Source: Campylobacteraceae bacterium
GTDB lineage: Bacteria > Campylobacterota > Campylobacteria > Campylobacterales > Sulfurospirillaceae
Assembly: GCA_019162915.1 (NCBI GenBank)
Contig: JAFLKZ010000104.1
Location: forward strand, 1 to 8,115
Direction: 5' to 3'
DNA: 8,115 bases
The notes under the pieces were generated by a model, which ran no database searches, was not told where the DNA came from, and was given only the letters and a program-made list of their open reading frames with translations. The position numbers and the translations under genes were made by a program. This document shows positions 1 through 5,652 of the stretch, piece after piece; positions within the stretch are counted from its first letter, which is position 1; every line of letters begins with the position of its first letter.

Positions 1-1
1 T

Positions 2-820
2 TTACTCTCTATCTATTTTTTACAACCTATGCTCTCTTTTTGGGGATTATCGACCAAACCTCTTACTGCTACGCTCTTACAAGTTCCTTTTTTGTATATC
101 GCTATCACGCTCCTATGCGTTGTTATCAGTTACTTGATAGCAAGGTTCTTTTTTGAAGATGCTAAAGAAAAGTCTATCATCACTATCTCTGTGATTATCG
201 GCAATACTGGCAATCTTGGCATTCCCTTGGGAATAGCACTCTTTGGAGAAGAATCCATTATCTATACAAGTATGATAAATGTTGCCAATGTTTTTATCGT
301 CTACACTTTAGGCGTATTTTTTTACTCAAGAGGCATATCAAGTATCAAAGAGTCTCTCTTTAACATCATCAAACTTCCCGTGATATGGTTTGCGATTCTT
401 GCTTTAGTCCTTAATTTATGCGAAGTTTCTATACATCCTTCCATCAATAAATCGCTTGAAATGGGCGCTTACTGCACGATGGTCATTCAGCTTATCATTT
501 TTGGAATGTATCTTTTTAATGTTAAACTCAAAAGTGTCAATCAAAAATTACTGTTACATGTAGGACTTTTAAAATTTTTCATTACACCCCTCATTGCCGC
601 AGGGATACTCTTTTCTCTTCCTTTATCGCCTATTGTAGCAGGACTTGTTTTCCTAGAACTCATCGTCCCGCTTGCCGTTACCAACGTCAATCTTTCGGCT
701 ATTTATGATTGTAAACCACTCGATGTCACGGCACTGGTGTTCTTTACATCACTCTTTTTTATACCGTTCTTCATAGGGGTAAGTTATCTCTTAAAATATT
801 TCAATATTGTGGGGATGTAA
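2..820 (+). CDS. AEC (auxin efflux carrier) family transporter, 5' end cut by window edge
   Basis: This is an inner-membrane secondary transporter of the AEC family, which exports or exchanges small organic anions; the substrate cannot be read from the sequence. The reading frame is open from base 2, and the residues before the ATG at 29 (LLSIYFLQP) fit the first AEC helix region, so that ATG is internal and the true start lies outside the window. 272 residues are visible; the family usually has about 300-320. About eight hydrophobic segments are seen, among them VPFLYIAITLLCVVISYLIA, LPVIWFAILALVL and VTALVFFTSLFFIPFF. The diagnostic AEC motif GNTGNLGIPLG lies after the first complete helix (bases about 200-235), and a second conserved stretch, VPLAVTNVNLSAIY, lies near the end. 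Its stop overlaps the next start by one base (TAATG), so the two genes are probably co-translated. Family assignment is firm; substrate is unknown. Confidence 0.85.
   Translation, partial: LLSIYFLQPMLSFWGLSTKPLTATLLQVPFLYIAITLLCVVISYLIARFFFEDAKEKSIITISVIIGNTGNLGIPLGIALFGEESIIYTSMINVANVFIVYTLGVFFYSRGISSIKESLFNIIKLPVIWFAILALVLNLCEVSIHPSINKSLEMGAYCTMVIQLIIFGMYLFNVKLKSVNQKLLLHVGLLKFFITPLIAAGILFSLPLSPIVAGLVFLELIVPLAVTNVNLSAIYDCKPLDVTALVFFTSLFFIPFFIGVSYLLKYFNIVGM
555..562. repeat. TACATGTA palindrome, copy 1 (in the AEC transporter gene)
   Basis: A perfect 8-bp palindrome, preceded by T on the coding strand (TTACATGTA). It reads in frame as TTA CAT GTA, Leu-His-Val. Confidence 0.6.
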
Positions 821-1185
821 TGCAATTTAATACCAATGAAAAAGAGCTACGCGTAAAGTATATCAGGGCGCTTGAGAGATTTTTAGGCAGTTGTGTCGCC
901 GTGCTTAAGACGGAAAATTTCGACTTTAAATTATTTCAAAAGCGTGTTGAAAAAAGTCATAAAACTTTAAAAAAGGTAGAAGAAATCAGACTTGACTCTA
1001 CCTATACAAACTCTCTACAAAACTATGTAATACTTGTTTTAAGAACCATTGCAGATGAAAGTGAAGACTATGAAGCAAAACATAAACTACTCATCAAAGA
1101 AGCTAACTTAATCGAAAAAGAACGTAACCGTGGCAGTTATAAAAAAGATAAACACAAAGACCAAAGCTTTAATGATGGCTATTAA
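820..1185 (+). CDS. Small charged protein of unknown function
   Basis: I do not recognise this 121-residue protein. It has no signal peptide, no membrane segment and one cysteine (about residue 25). It appears mostly helical and very rich in Lys, Glu and Arg. The last 35 residues, from about IKEANLIEKERNRG onward, are almost entirely polar and may be disordered. The ATG at 820 overlaps the stop of the transporter gene (TAATG), with GGGGA four bases upstream as a weak ribosome site. Gene coupling and normal codon use argue that it is real. It is likely cytoplasmic and expressed with the transporter, but nothing in the sequence shows a functional link. It is the last gene before the convergent dusB. 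Confidence 0.7.
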   Translation: MQFNTNEKELRVKYIRALERFLGSCVAVLKTENFDFKLFQKRVEKSHKTLKKVEEIRLDSTYTNSLQNYVILVLRTIADESEDYEAKHKLLIKEANLIEKERNRGSYKKDKHKDQSFNDGY

Positions 1186-1199
1186 ACGAAAGATAATCC

Positions 1200-2135
1200 T
1201 TATTTAAAAAAAGCGGTTATTTCATCTCTCATAATATCTTCATTTTCAACGCAATTGATACTATTTCTAAATTCCGAGGCATTTGGAAGTCCTTTAGAAT
1301 AGGTATGTAAATGCTTTCTAAAAATAGCGATGCCCCTATTTCCATAAAATTCTAACATTCCATTATAATGCTCTATCACTATTTCTAAAATCTTACTTTT
1401 TTCTACATGTAAAAGTTCATTTTTAATCTGATAAAAAATCCATGGATTACCAACAGCGCCTCTTCCTATCATCAAACTTTTACAGCCTGTGACTTCTTTT
1501 ACATGTAAAGCTTTTTCATAGCTTGTAATATCACCATTGGCAAGGATAGGAATACTCACCGCTTCACGCGCTCTTGCAATCGCTTCATAGTCAACCTCAG
1601 CTTTGTAAGCACCAGCCCTTGTTCTACCATGGATACTCATAAAATCAACACCCGCAGCTTCACACGCCTTCGCAATTTCTTCGGGAATCTTTGTATTAAA
1701 CCCTAGTCGCACTTTAGCACTGGTATATCTTTTATTAGAAGTCTGCTTAATAGTTTCGATGATTTTTTGCATCTTAGGAAGGTCAAGCAATAAAGAGGAT
1801 CCTGCTTCTTGTGAGATAATCTTAGGTACAGGACAGCCACAATTCAAATCAATCCCGTCAATTCCCTCAATATCATTTAAAATCAACACCGCTTCTTTAA
1901 TGACTTCTATGTCTGAACCAGCAATCTGCACGATATAAGGAGTCTCTTGAGGAGATTTTTTAATCATCTCAAACGTTTTAGCGGAATGGTATTTGAGTGC
2001 ATTAGAACTAATCATTTCTGAGAAAGTAAGGTCAGCCCCAAATTTTTTAACAACACTTCTAAAAGGAGGATCTGTAAAACCTGCGAGAGGAGCCAAAGCA
2101 AGAATGCCTTGGCTAAAGTCTATCTCGTGAATCAT
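1200..2135 (-). CDS. dusB: tRNA-dihydrouridine synthase (Dus family, DusB-like)
   Basis: This is a cytoplasmic FMN enzyme that reduces specific uridines in tRNA to dihydrouridine using NADPH. The 311 residues are close to the usual 310-330. Visible Dus landmarks are the FMN-binding start LALAPLAGFTDPPFR (12-26), PYIVQIAGSD (66-75), the catalytic-cysteine motif DLNCGCPVPK (96-105; C101 is the expected acid), MSIHGRTR (166-173), ANGDI (199-203) and the phosphate loop GRGAVGNPW (224-232). The C-terminal tRNA-binding helical domain holds FRKHLHTYSKGLP. An extra cysteine, C99, sits two residues before the catalytic one. The start codon overlaps the upstream stop by four bases (ATGA) and has no clear Shine-Dalgarno, which suggests translational coupling to the membrane protein gene. 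It ends 14 bases from the convergent small gene. The family is certain; assignment to the DusB subtype rather than another Dus is inferred from the overall motif pattern. Confidence 0.93.
   Translation of the reverse strand: MIHEIDFSQGILALAPLAGFTDPPFRSVVKKFGADLTFSEMISSNALKYHSAKTFEMIKKSPQETPYIVQIAGSDIEVIKEAVLILNDIEGIDGIDLNCGCPVPKIISQEAGSSLLLDLPKMQKIIETIKQTSNKRYTSAKVRLGFNTKIPEEIAKACEAAGVDFMSIHGRTRAGAYKAEVDYEAIARAREAVSIPILANGDITSYEKALHVKEVTGCKSLMIGRGAVGNPWIFYQIKNELLHVEKSKILEIVIEHYNGMLEFYGNRGIAIFRKHLHTYSKGLPNASEFRNSINCVENEDIMRDEITAFFK
1404..1411. repeat. TACATGTA palindrome, copy 2 (in dusB)
   Basis: The same 8-bp palindrome, TTACATGTA on the coding (minus) strand, in frame as Leu-His-Val at DusB residues 242-244. 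It lies 96 bases from copy 3. Confidence 0.6.
1500..1507. repeat. TACATGTA palindrome, copy 3 (in dusB)
   Basis: The same palindrome, TTACATGTA on the coding strand, in frame as Leu-His-Val at DusB residues 210-212. It shares the 11-base run ACATGTAAAGC with copy 4. Confidence 0.6.
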
Positions 2136-3148
2136 ATACTAAGGAATTTATCGATATCAATACTTTTGCCATTGTCTCTAAGAAAAATGACGGTCTTAAA
2201 TTTAACAAATTCATCGACATCTGAATTTGCAAGTATATCTCTAATTTTATCAATCATCTGCAAATCATACAAGACGTATAGATAAGCATCTGCGGCAACA
2301 ACGCCTTTAGTATTATAAAGCTTCTCAAAAAGAGCAATAAGCGCATCTGGAGAAAGTTTTATTTTAATTTCTCTTGCTAGCTCAAGGTAATCAGCACGAT
2401 CTGCATTGAATTTTTCGAGCATATCTTCAATAGACTTGATGTCCATTTCAAAGCTACCACCCTCTTCTAAATATCGTTCCATCATCGTTCTAAATATTTG
2501 CTTATCTGGTGTAAAATCATATTTCTTAATTTCATTGAAACTTGCAAAACTAAGTAATGCTTCATACGCTTTACGGCATTGTTCACTTTGCAAATCTTTA
2601 CAATTTTTCAAAATTTCAGTGGCATATTTTGGTTCTTCACGAAGTTTATTGATACTATTTTGAATAACCAGTGCATTTGCCTTATCAAGTTTATATTTTT
2701 TGATATCCTCATACTTTCCATTGTTAATGCTTACTGCTAATGCACAAGCTTTAACAAGCTCATCTTCACCTGTAAAATCTACATTTGAAGATGAATCAAA
2801 TTTCATACTGCTAAGAATCTTACCTGCTAATTTAAAGCCTTCTGTTCGAAAAGCAATATCATCAATATTTTCTTCAAGAATTTTCTGTTTAGCCGCTTCT
2901 TTAAAAGTATCGAAATCTTTTTTAAGTGCTCTTTTATAGAGGAAATCTTTAAAATTATAAAATACAAGATGTAAAATAGATGCCAAAAATAGCATTAAAA
3001 CAGGAACAACGACCCAAATAGCAATGGGGAGGTTCAATGAAAAATTAAGAAACTCCAGTGTGTAGCTCTCTCCATTGAAGCTATAGACATAGAGTCCAAT
3101 GCCCAACATATATACTAATGTTAAAAGGATATAACGTTTAATTCCCAT
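2132..3148 (-). CDS. Membrane-anchored protein with two N-terminal helices and a cytoplasmic helical domain
   Basis: I do not recognise a named function for this 338-residue protein. Two hydrophobic helices (about 6-24 and 41-65) are joined by a short polar loop containing FNGESYTLEF, then followed by a basic stretch (FKDFLYKRALKKDF) that should place the remaining 270 residues in the cytoplasm. That part is rich in short amphipathic helices with scattered cysteines (135, 183, 191) and could be a TPR-like or other helical-repeat fold. The N-terminal pattern (helix, N/G-rich turn, beta-like TLEFLNFSLNL, second helix, basic tail) resembles the LapA/DUF1049 domain; this is inference. AAGG seven bases before the ATG, overlapping the dksA-like stop region, is a fair ribosome site. 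It lies nine bases after the DksA-like gene and overlaps dusB by four. From memory, C. jejuni has a membrane protein gene at the same place. Confidence 0.8.
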   Translation of the reverse strand: MGIKRYILLTLVYMLGIGLYVYSFNGESYTLEFLNFSLNLPIAIWVVVPVLMLFLASILHLVFYNFKDFLYKRALKKDFDTFKEAAKQKILEENIDDIAFRTEGFKLAGKILSSMKFDSSSNVDFTGEDELVKACALAVSINNGKYEDIKKYKLDKANALVIQNSINKLREEPKYATEILKNCKDLQSEQCRKAYEALLSFASFNEIKKYDFTPDKQIFRTMMERYLEEGGSFEMDIKSIEDMLEKFNADRADYLELAREIKIKLSPDALIALFEKLYNTKGVVAADAYLYVLYDLQMIDKIRDILANSDVDEFVKFKTVIFLRDNGKSIDIDKFLSI

Positions 3149-3157
3149 TTTTTTGCC

Positions 3158-3517
3158 TTACTTATTTTTTGCTGATTTTTCTATAATTTCTCTGCAAACG
3201 ATGCAATATCTTGCATGTGCTTTGACTTTAAGTCTTTGAAAACCTATATCTTCTTCGCACATTTCACAAATGCCATAACTGCCATTTCTGATTTTGTTAA
3301 GTGCAAATTCTATTTCTCCTAATTCTCGCATCTGTTGCGCACTAATAGCTTGCTCTATCATACGATCCGTACTAATGGCAGCATGGTCAGCTTCATCGCC
3401 AACATCTGTATCTTTTAAACCTTCTATCTCTCTCATCGAATCTTCAATATTTTTCTTTATCTGAACGCGACGTTCTTTTAACATATCTTCAAAATGTTTT
3501 AACTCATGCTCTCTCAT
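3158..3517 (-). CDS. dksA: DksA/TraR-type C4 zinc-finger transcription regulator
   Basis: This is a probable RNA polymerase secondary-channel regulator that acts with ppGpp in the stringent response. The 119 residues begin with a helical arm, then the coiled-coil tip motif DVGDEADHA (38-46), which matches the DxxDxA tip of DksA, a second coiled-coil helix, and the zinc finger with cysteines 84, 87, 105 and 108 (YGICEMCEEDIG ... RYCIVCREI). It is shorter than E. coli DksA (about 150) mainly at the N-terminus; I recall that the C. jejuni DksA-like protein Cj0125c is similarly compact. AAAAGG lies seven bases before the ATG. A TATAAT box about 30 bases upstream of the start makes this the likely first gene of its own transcript, with the membrane protein and dusB behind it. 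The family is clear; that it functions as DksA rather than another TraR-like protein is inferred from the intact tip residues. Confidence 0.9.
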   Translation of the reverse strand: MREHELKHFEDMLKERRVQIKKNIEDSMREIEGLKDTDVGDEADHAAISTDRMIEQAISAQQMRELGEIEFALNKIRNGSYGICEMCEEDIGFQRLKVKAHARYCIVCREIIEKSAKNK

Positions 3518-3522
3518 GTCTG

Positions 3523-3530
3523 CACCTTTT
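3523..3530 (-). promoter_or_regulatory. Ribosome binding site of the DksA-like gene
   Basis: On the minus strand AAAAGGTG lies ahead of the ATG, with seven bases between the GG and the start codon. It supports the chosen start; the reading frame has no better upstream start in the 40-base gap. Confidence 0.6.
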
Positions 3531-3546
3531 CAAAAAAATTGGAAAT

Positions 3547-3552
3547 ATTATA
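3547..3552 (-). promoter_or_regulatory. Candidate -10 box for dksA-membrane protein-dusB
   Basis: A perfect TATAAT reads on the minus strand in the only sizeable gap (40 bases) of the cluster, about 30 bases before the DksA-like ATG. It would give a leader of roughly 20-25 bases with the ribosome site in it. No good TTGACA-like -35 is seen; the upstream bases are the AT-rich end of rlmH. Vegetative promoters in this phylum often lack a clear -35, so the box alone is reasonable but not conclusive. Confidence 0.45.
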
Positions 3553-3557
3553 GCTTA

Positions 3558-4013
3558 CTATTTATGATAAGGGTGGTTATTTTTGATACACAACCCTCTA
3601 TAAATCTGTTCAAACAAAACTGCCTTAGCGATTTTGTGCGCATATGTTAGTCTACTTAAACTTATAATCTTTTGAGTTTTCCCCAAAAAAGCCTCTTCAA
3701 AGCCAAAAGCACCTCCGATAAAAAAGTTAATATTAACATCTTGATCAAAAATCTTACTAAATTCAAAACTATCGACATGTGAACCCTCTACATGTAAAGC
3801 TACATTGAACCCTTTGAGATGTGGCTCATAAACTTTACTATAAGAAGATTGTGCCTCGAAACTGCCTATCATTTGTGCTTGTGCTATTTGTTTATTGAAG
3901 ATTTTAACCTCTTCGATTTTTGCAAATCTTGAAATCATCTTCGAATATTCTTTACTAAGTAACTCAATCGACGCTTCACTACTCTTTTCAATAGTGAATA
4001 CTTTAATATTCAT
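3558..4013 (-). CDS. rlmH: 23S rRNA (pseudouridine1915-N3)-methyltransferase RlmH
   Basis: This SPOUT-class enzyme uses S-adenosylmethionine to methylate the pseudouridine at position 1915 of 23S rRNA, acting on assembled 70S ribosomes. The 151 residues compare with about 155 for the family. Landmarks are the knot/cofactor loop FFIGGAFGF (97-105), ISLSRLTYAHKIAKAVLFEQIYR (117-139), which matches the conserved SLS-x-LT-x-x-H-x-x-x-x-x-LLEQLYR stretch, and the C-terminal signature HPYHK (147-151). The start overlaps the accD stop by one base (TAATG) and has no Shine-Dalgarno, so translation probably depends on accD. The stop lies 40 bases before the DksA-like gene. It carries one of the TTACATGTA palindromes, encoding LHV at 73-75. 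Confidence 0.95.
   Translation of the reverse strand: MNIKVFTIEKSSEASIELLSKEYSKMISRFAKIEEVKIFNKQIAQAQMIGSFEAQSSYSKVYEPHLKGFNVALHVEGSHVDSFEFSKIFDQDVNINFFIGGAFGFEEAFLGKTQKIISLSRLTYAHKIAKAVLFEQIYRGLCIKNNHPYHK
3789..3796. repeat. TACATGTA palindrome, copy 4 (in rlmH)
   Basis: The same palindrome in frame as Leu-His-Val at RlmH residues 73-75. A shorter ACATGT core (3775-3780, flanked by G on each side) lies only nine bases away. Confidence 0.6.
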
Positions 4014-4888
4014 TACTTAAATCTTAATTCAAAATCACTTTTTTTACCATTATCACTCAAAAGTGTTAACAAGTCTGCGACTACTTTTTTCATATCGGTT
4101 CTGGTGACTATCATATCTATCAAACCATGAGAGAGTAAAAACTCAGCTTTTTGAAAGCCTTCTGGTAAATCAGCACCAATAGTCTGCTTTATAACTCTCT
4201 GCCCTGCAAATCCAACTAATGCACCTGGCTCCGCCATAATAACATCACCTAAAAAGGCAAACGATGCACTAACCCCACCCATAGTAGGATCGGTTAAAAT
4301 GGAAATAAAAGGTAACTTTGCATCGGCAAGTTTTGTCAATGCTGCTGATGTTTTAGACATCTGAAGCAATGAAAACGTACTCTCTTGCATTCTTGCTCCA
4401 CCACTTGCACTGACAATTACAACGCCTTCTTTGCTAGCGATAGCACGATTAATTGCACGAACTATCTTTTCACCCTCAACTGAGCCTAAACTGCCACCCA
4501 TGAATTGAAAATCAAAAACAACAATTTGCGTATTAATGCCTTCTATTTTACAAGAACCACAAACGACTGATGATGTTCGTCCTGTTTTTTCTTCTGCTTC
4601 TTCAATACGTTTTTTGTAGGATTTTTTATCAACAAATTTGAGTGGGTCAACGGGGATAAGATTCGTATCAAATTCTATAAATGTTCCCTCATCACAAAGC
4701 TGTTCAATTCTTTGTTTTGCAGAAATTCTCATGTGGAAACCACACTTCGGGCATACGTTAAATCGCTGTTCTATCTCTTTGTAATACATCAAAGATTGAC
4801 ATTGTGTACACTTTACCCAATGGCTTGGTGCCTCACTAGGAACAGCCTGTGTTTTTCGGATTTTATTTAAAAGTTCTCCAAATCTCAT
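4013..4888 (-). CDS. accD: Acetyl-CoA carboxylase, carboxyltransferase beta subunit
   Basis: AccD pairs with AccA to transfer CO2 from biotin carboxyl carrier protein to acetyl-CoA, giving malonyl-CoA for fatty-acid synthesis in the cytoplasm. The 291 residues are within family range. A C4 zinc finger (C27, C30, C46, C49; WVKCTQCQ ... NVCPKCGFHMR) is followed by the crotonase-like core with SGGARMQE (162-169), TDPTMGGVSASFA (199-211) and EPGALVGFAGQRVI (220-233), the expected acyl-CoA/oxyanion elements. All key residues appear intact. AGGA lies ten bases before the ATG, a slightly long spacing. It sits 29 bases after the phosphatase gene and overlaps rlmH by one base. accA is not in this window, so the two carboxyltransferase subunits are encoded apart. 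Confidence 0.97.
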   Translation of the reverse strand: MRFGELLNKIRKTQAVPSEAPSHWVKCTQCQSLMYYKEIEQRFNVCPKCGFHMRISAKQRIEQLCDEGTFIEFDTNLIPVDPLKFVDKKSYKKRIEEAEEKTGRTSSVVCGSCKIEGINTQIVVFDFQFMGGSLGSVEGEKIVRAINRAIASKEGVVIVSASGGARMQESTFSLLQMSKTSAALTKLADAKLPFISILTDPTMGGVSASFAFLGDVIMAEPGALVGFAGQRVIKQTIGADLPEGFQKAEFLLSHGLIDMIVTRTDMKKVVADLLTLLSDNGKKSDFELRFK

Positions 4889-4898
4889 CGTGCTTTTG

Positions 4899-4904
4899 TC
4901 CTCT
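4899..4904 (-). promoter_or_regulatory. Ribosome binding site of accD
   Basis: AGAGGA reads on the minus strand ten bases before the accD ATG, inside the 29-base gap after the phosphatase gene. The spacing is at the long end of the normal range, but this is the only purine-rich candidate. Confidence 0.5.
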
Positions 4905-4917
4905 TTTCTTAGACTTC

Positions 4918-5652
4918 TTATGTAAATAATCTTATTATTTTATCGAAAGTTTCCTTATCTTTACTTACGAGAAAAAGTTCCTCTTCATAAAACGTATAGA
5001 GGTCTTCACACATGAAGAATCCAGCCTCAACATCATAGGGACGCATCTTCCCCTCATAAATCACAAAAGCAACTTCATGGGCATAGGCCAAAGAGAGAGC
5101 AAAGGCACCAGGGGATCGATACTTAATGTGTGCTTCTTTAAGTTTTTTATCTACAATTTTAGAGCAATAAGAGCGTTCAAAAATACCAACTTTGGCGTAA
5201 GGGTTACCTGTGACTGATGAGAAAATATTAGTAGAGAGATTGCCCTTTTGAAAACTTTTATCGTCTTTGATAAAGATATCTCCATTGGCTAAATTAGTCA
5301 CTATAGCTTTCGTTGTTTTGTCATTTTCTCTCAAGGCAACAGAAGTTCCATAATAGGGAAGATGAGAGAGAAAATTATCACTACCATCAATGGGGTCAAG
5401 AATTATTTTTGCACTCATAGTGGTATTTTGTATGACACCACTCTCTTCGGAAATAATAGTGCCAAAGTCTTGAAGATGTTTGATGAAAATTTTCTCAGCC
5501 TCAAGGTCAATGCCAGAACTTGTATCGCCGCCTGCTCCAATGCAGAAAGATTGGTGATGATATTCACTCAATCTTTCGCTTTGAAGGAGATGGTAAATCT
5601 CTAAATTAGCAGCCTGAGCCGCTTCTATAAAATTCACTATGCTTCGAATCAA
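4918..5652 (-). CDS. Inositol-monophosphatase family phosphatase (SuhB/CysQ-like), TTG start
   Basis: This is a metal-dependent phosphomonoesterase of the IMPase/FBPase/CysQ superfamily, probably cytoplasmic. The 244 residues are slightly short for the family (about 250-275). Metal and catalytic residues are in place: D49 in GIDLEAE, E69-E70 in IISEESG, D86/D89/D92 in LDPIDGSDNF (85-94), and D207 in PYDVEAG. The substrate (inositol phosphate, 3'-phosphoadenosine phosphate or another sugar phosphate) cannot be decided here. There is no ATG near the front: the first start is TTG at 5652, overlapping the gltD stop as TTGA, and a GTG at 5637 is the alternative. Both keep the whole domain, and neither has a clear Shine-Dalgarno. 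It lies between gltD and accD; from memory, C. jejuni also has this family next to accD. The family is firm, the exact start and substrate are not. Confidence 0.88.
   Translation of the reverse strand: MIRSIVNFIEAAQAANLEIYHLLQSERLSEYHHQSFCIGAGGDTSSGIDLEAEKIFIKHLQDFGTIISEESGVIQNTTMSAKIILDPIDGSDNFLSHLPYYGTSVALRENDKTTKAIVTNLANGDIFIKDDKSFQKGNLSTNIFSSVTGNPYAKVGIFERSYCSKIVDKKLKEAHIKYRSPGAFALSLAYAHEVAFVIYEGKMRPYDVEAGFFMCEDLYTFYEEELFLVSKDKETFDKIIRLFT

Noticed and set aside
29..31. ATG at 29 as the start of the AEC transporter
   Set aside because: The frame is open to the window edge and the upstream residues continue the family's first helix; starting at 29 would lose the N-terminal membrane segment.
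1189..1206. Imperfect AT-rich inverted repeat in the convergent gap as a bidirectional terminator
   Set aside because: Only about four or five A-T pairs form, with no G-C clamp and no proper T-tract on either strand.
2406..2939. Two plus-strand open frames (2406-2663 and 2700-2939) opposite the membrane protein gene
   Set aside because: Both are antisense to a clear coding gene, rich in Ser and Leu as expected for reversed AT-rich coding DNA, without ribosome sites or recognisable motifs.
4924..4940. Perfect inverted repeat AAATAAT-CTT-ATTATTT at the end of the phosphatase gene
   Set aside because: The stem is only A-T pairs, lies within the coding region and lacks a T-run, so it is too weak for a terminator and easily arises by chance in AT-rich DNA.
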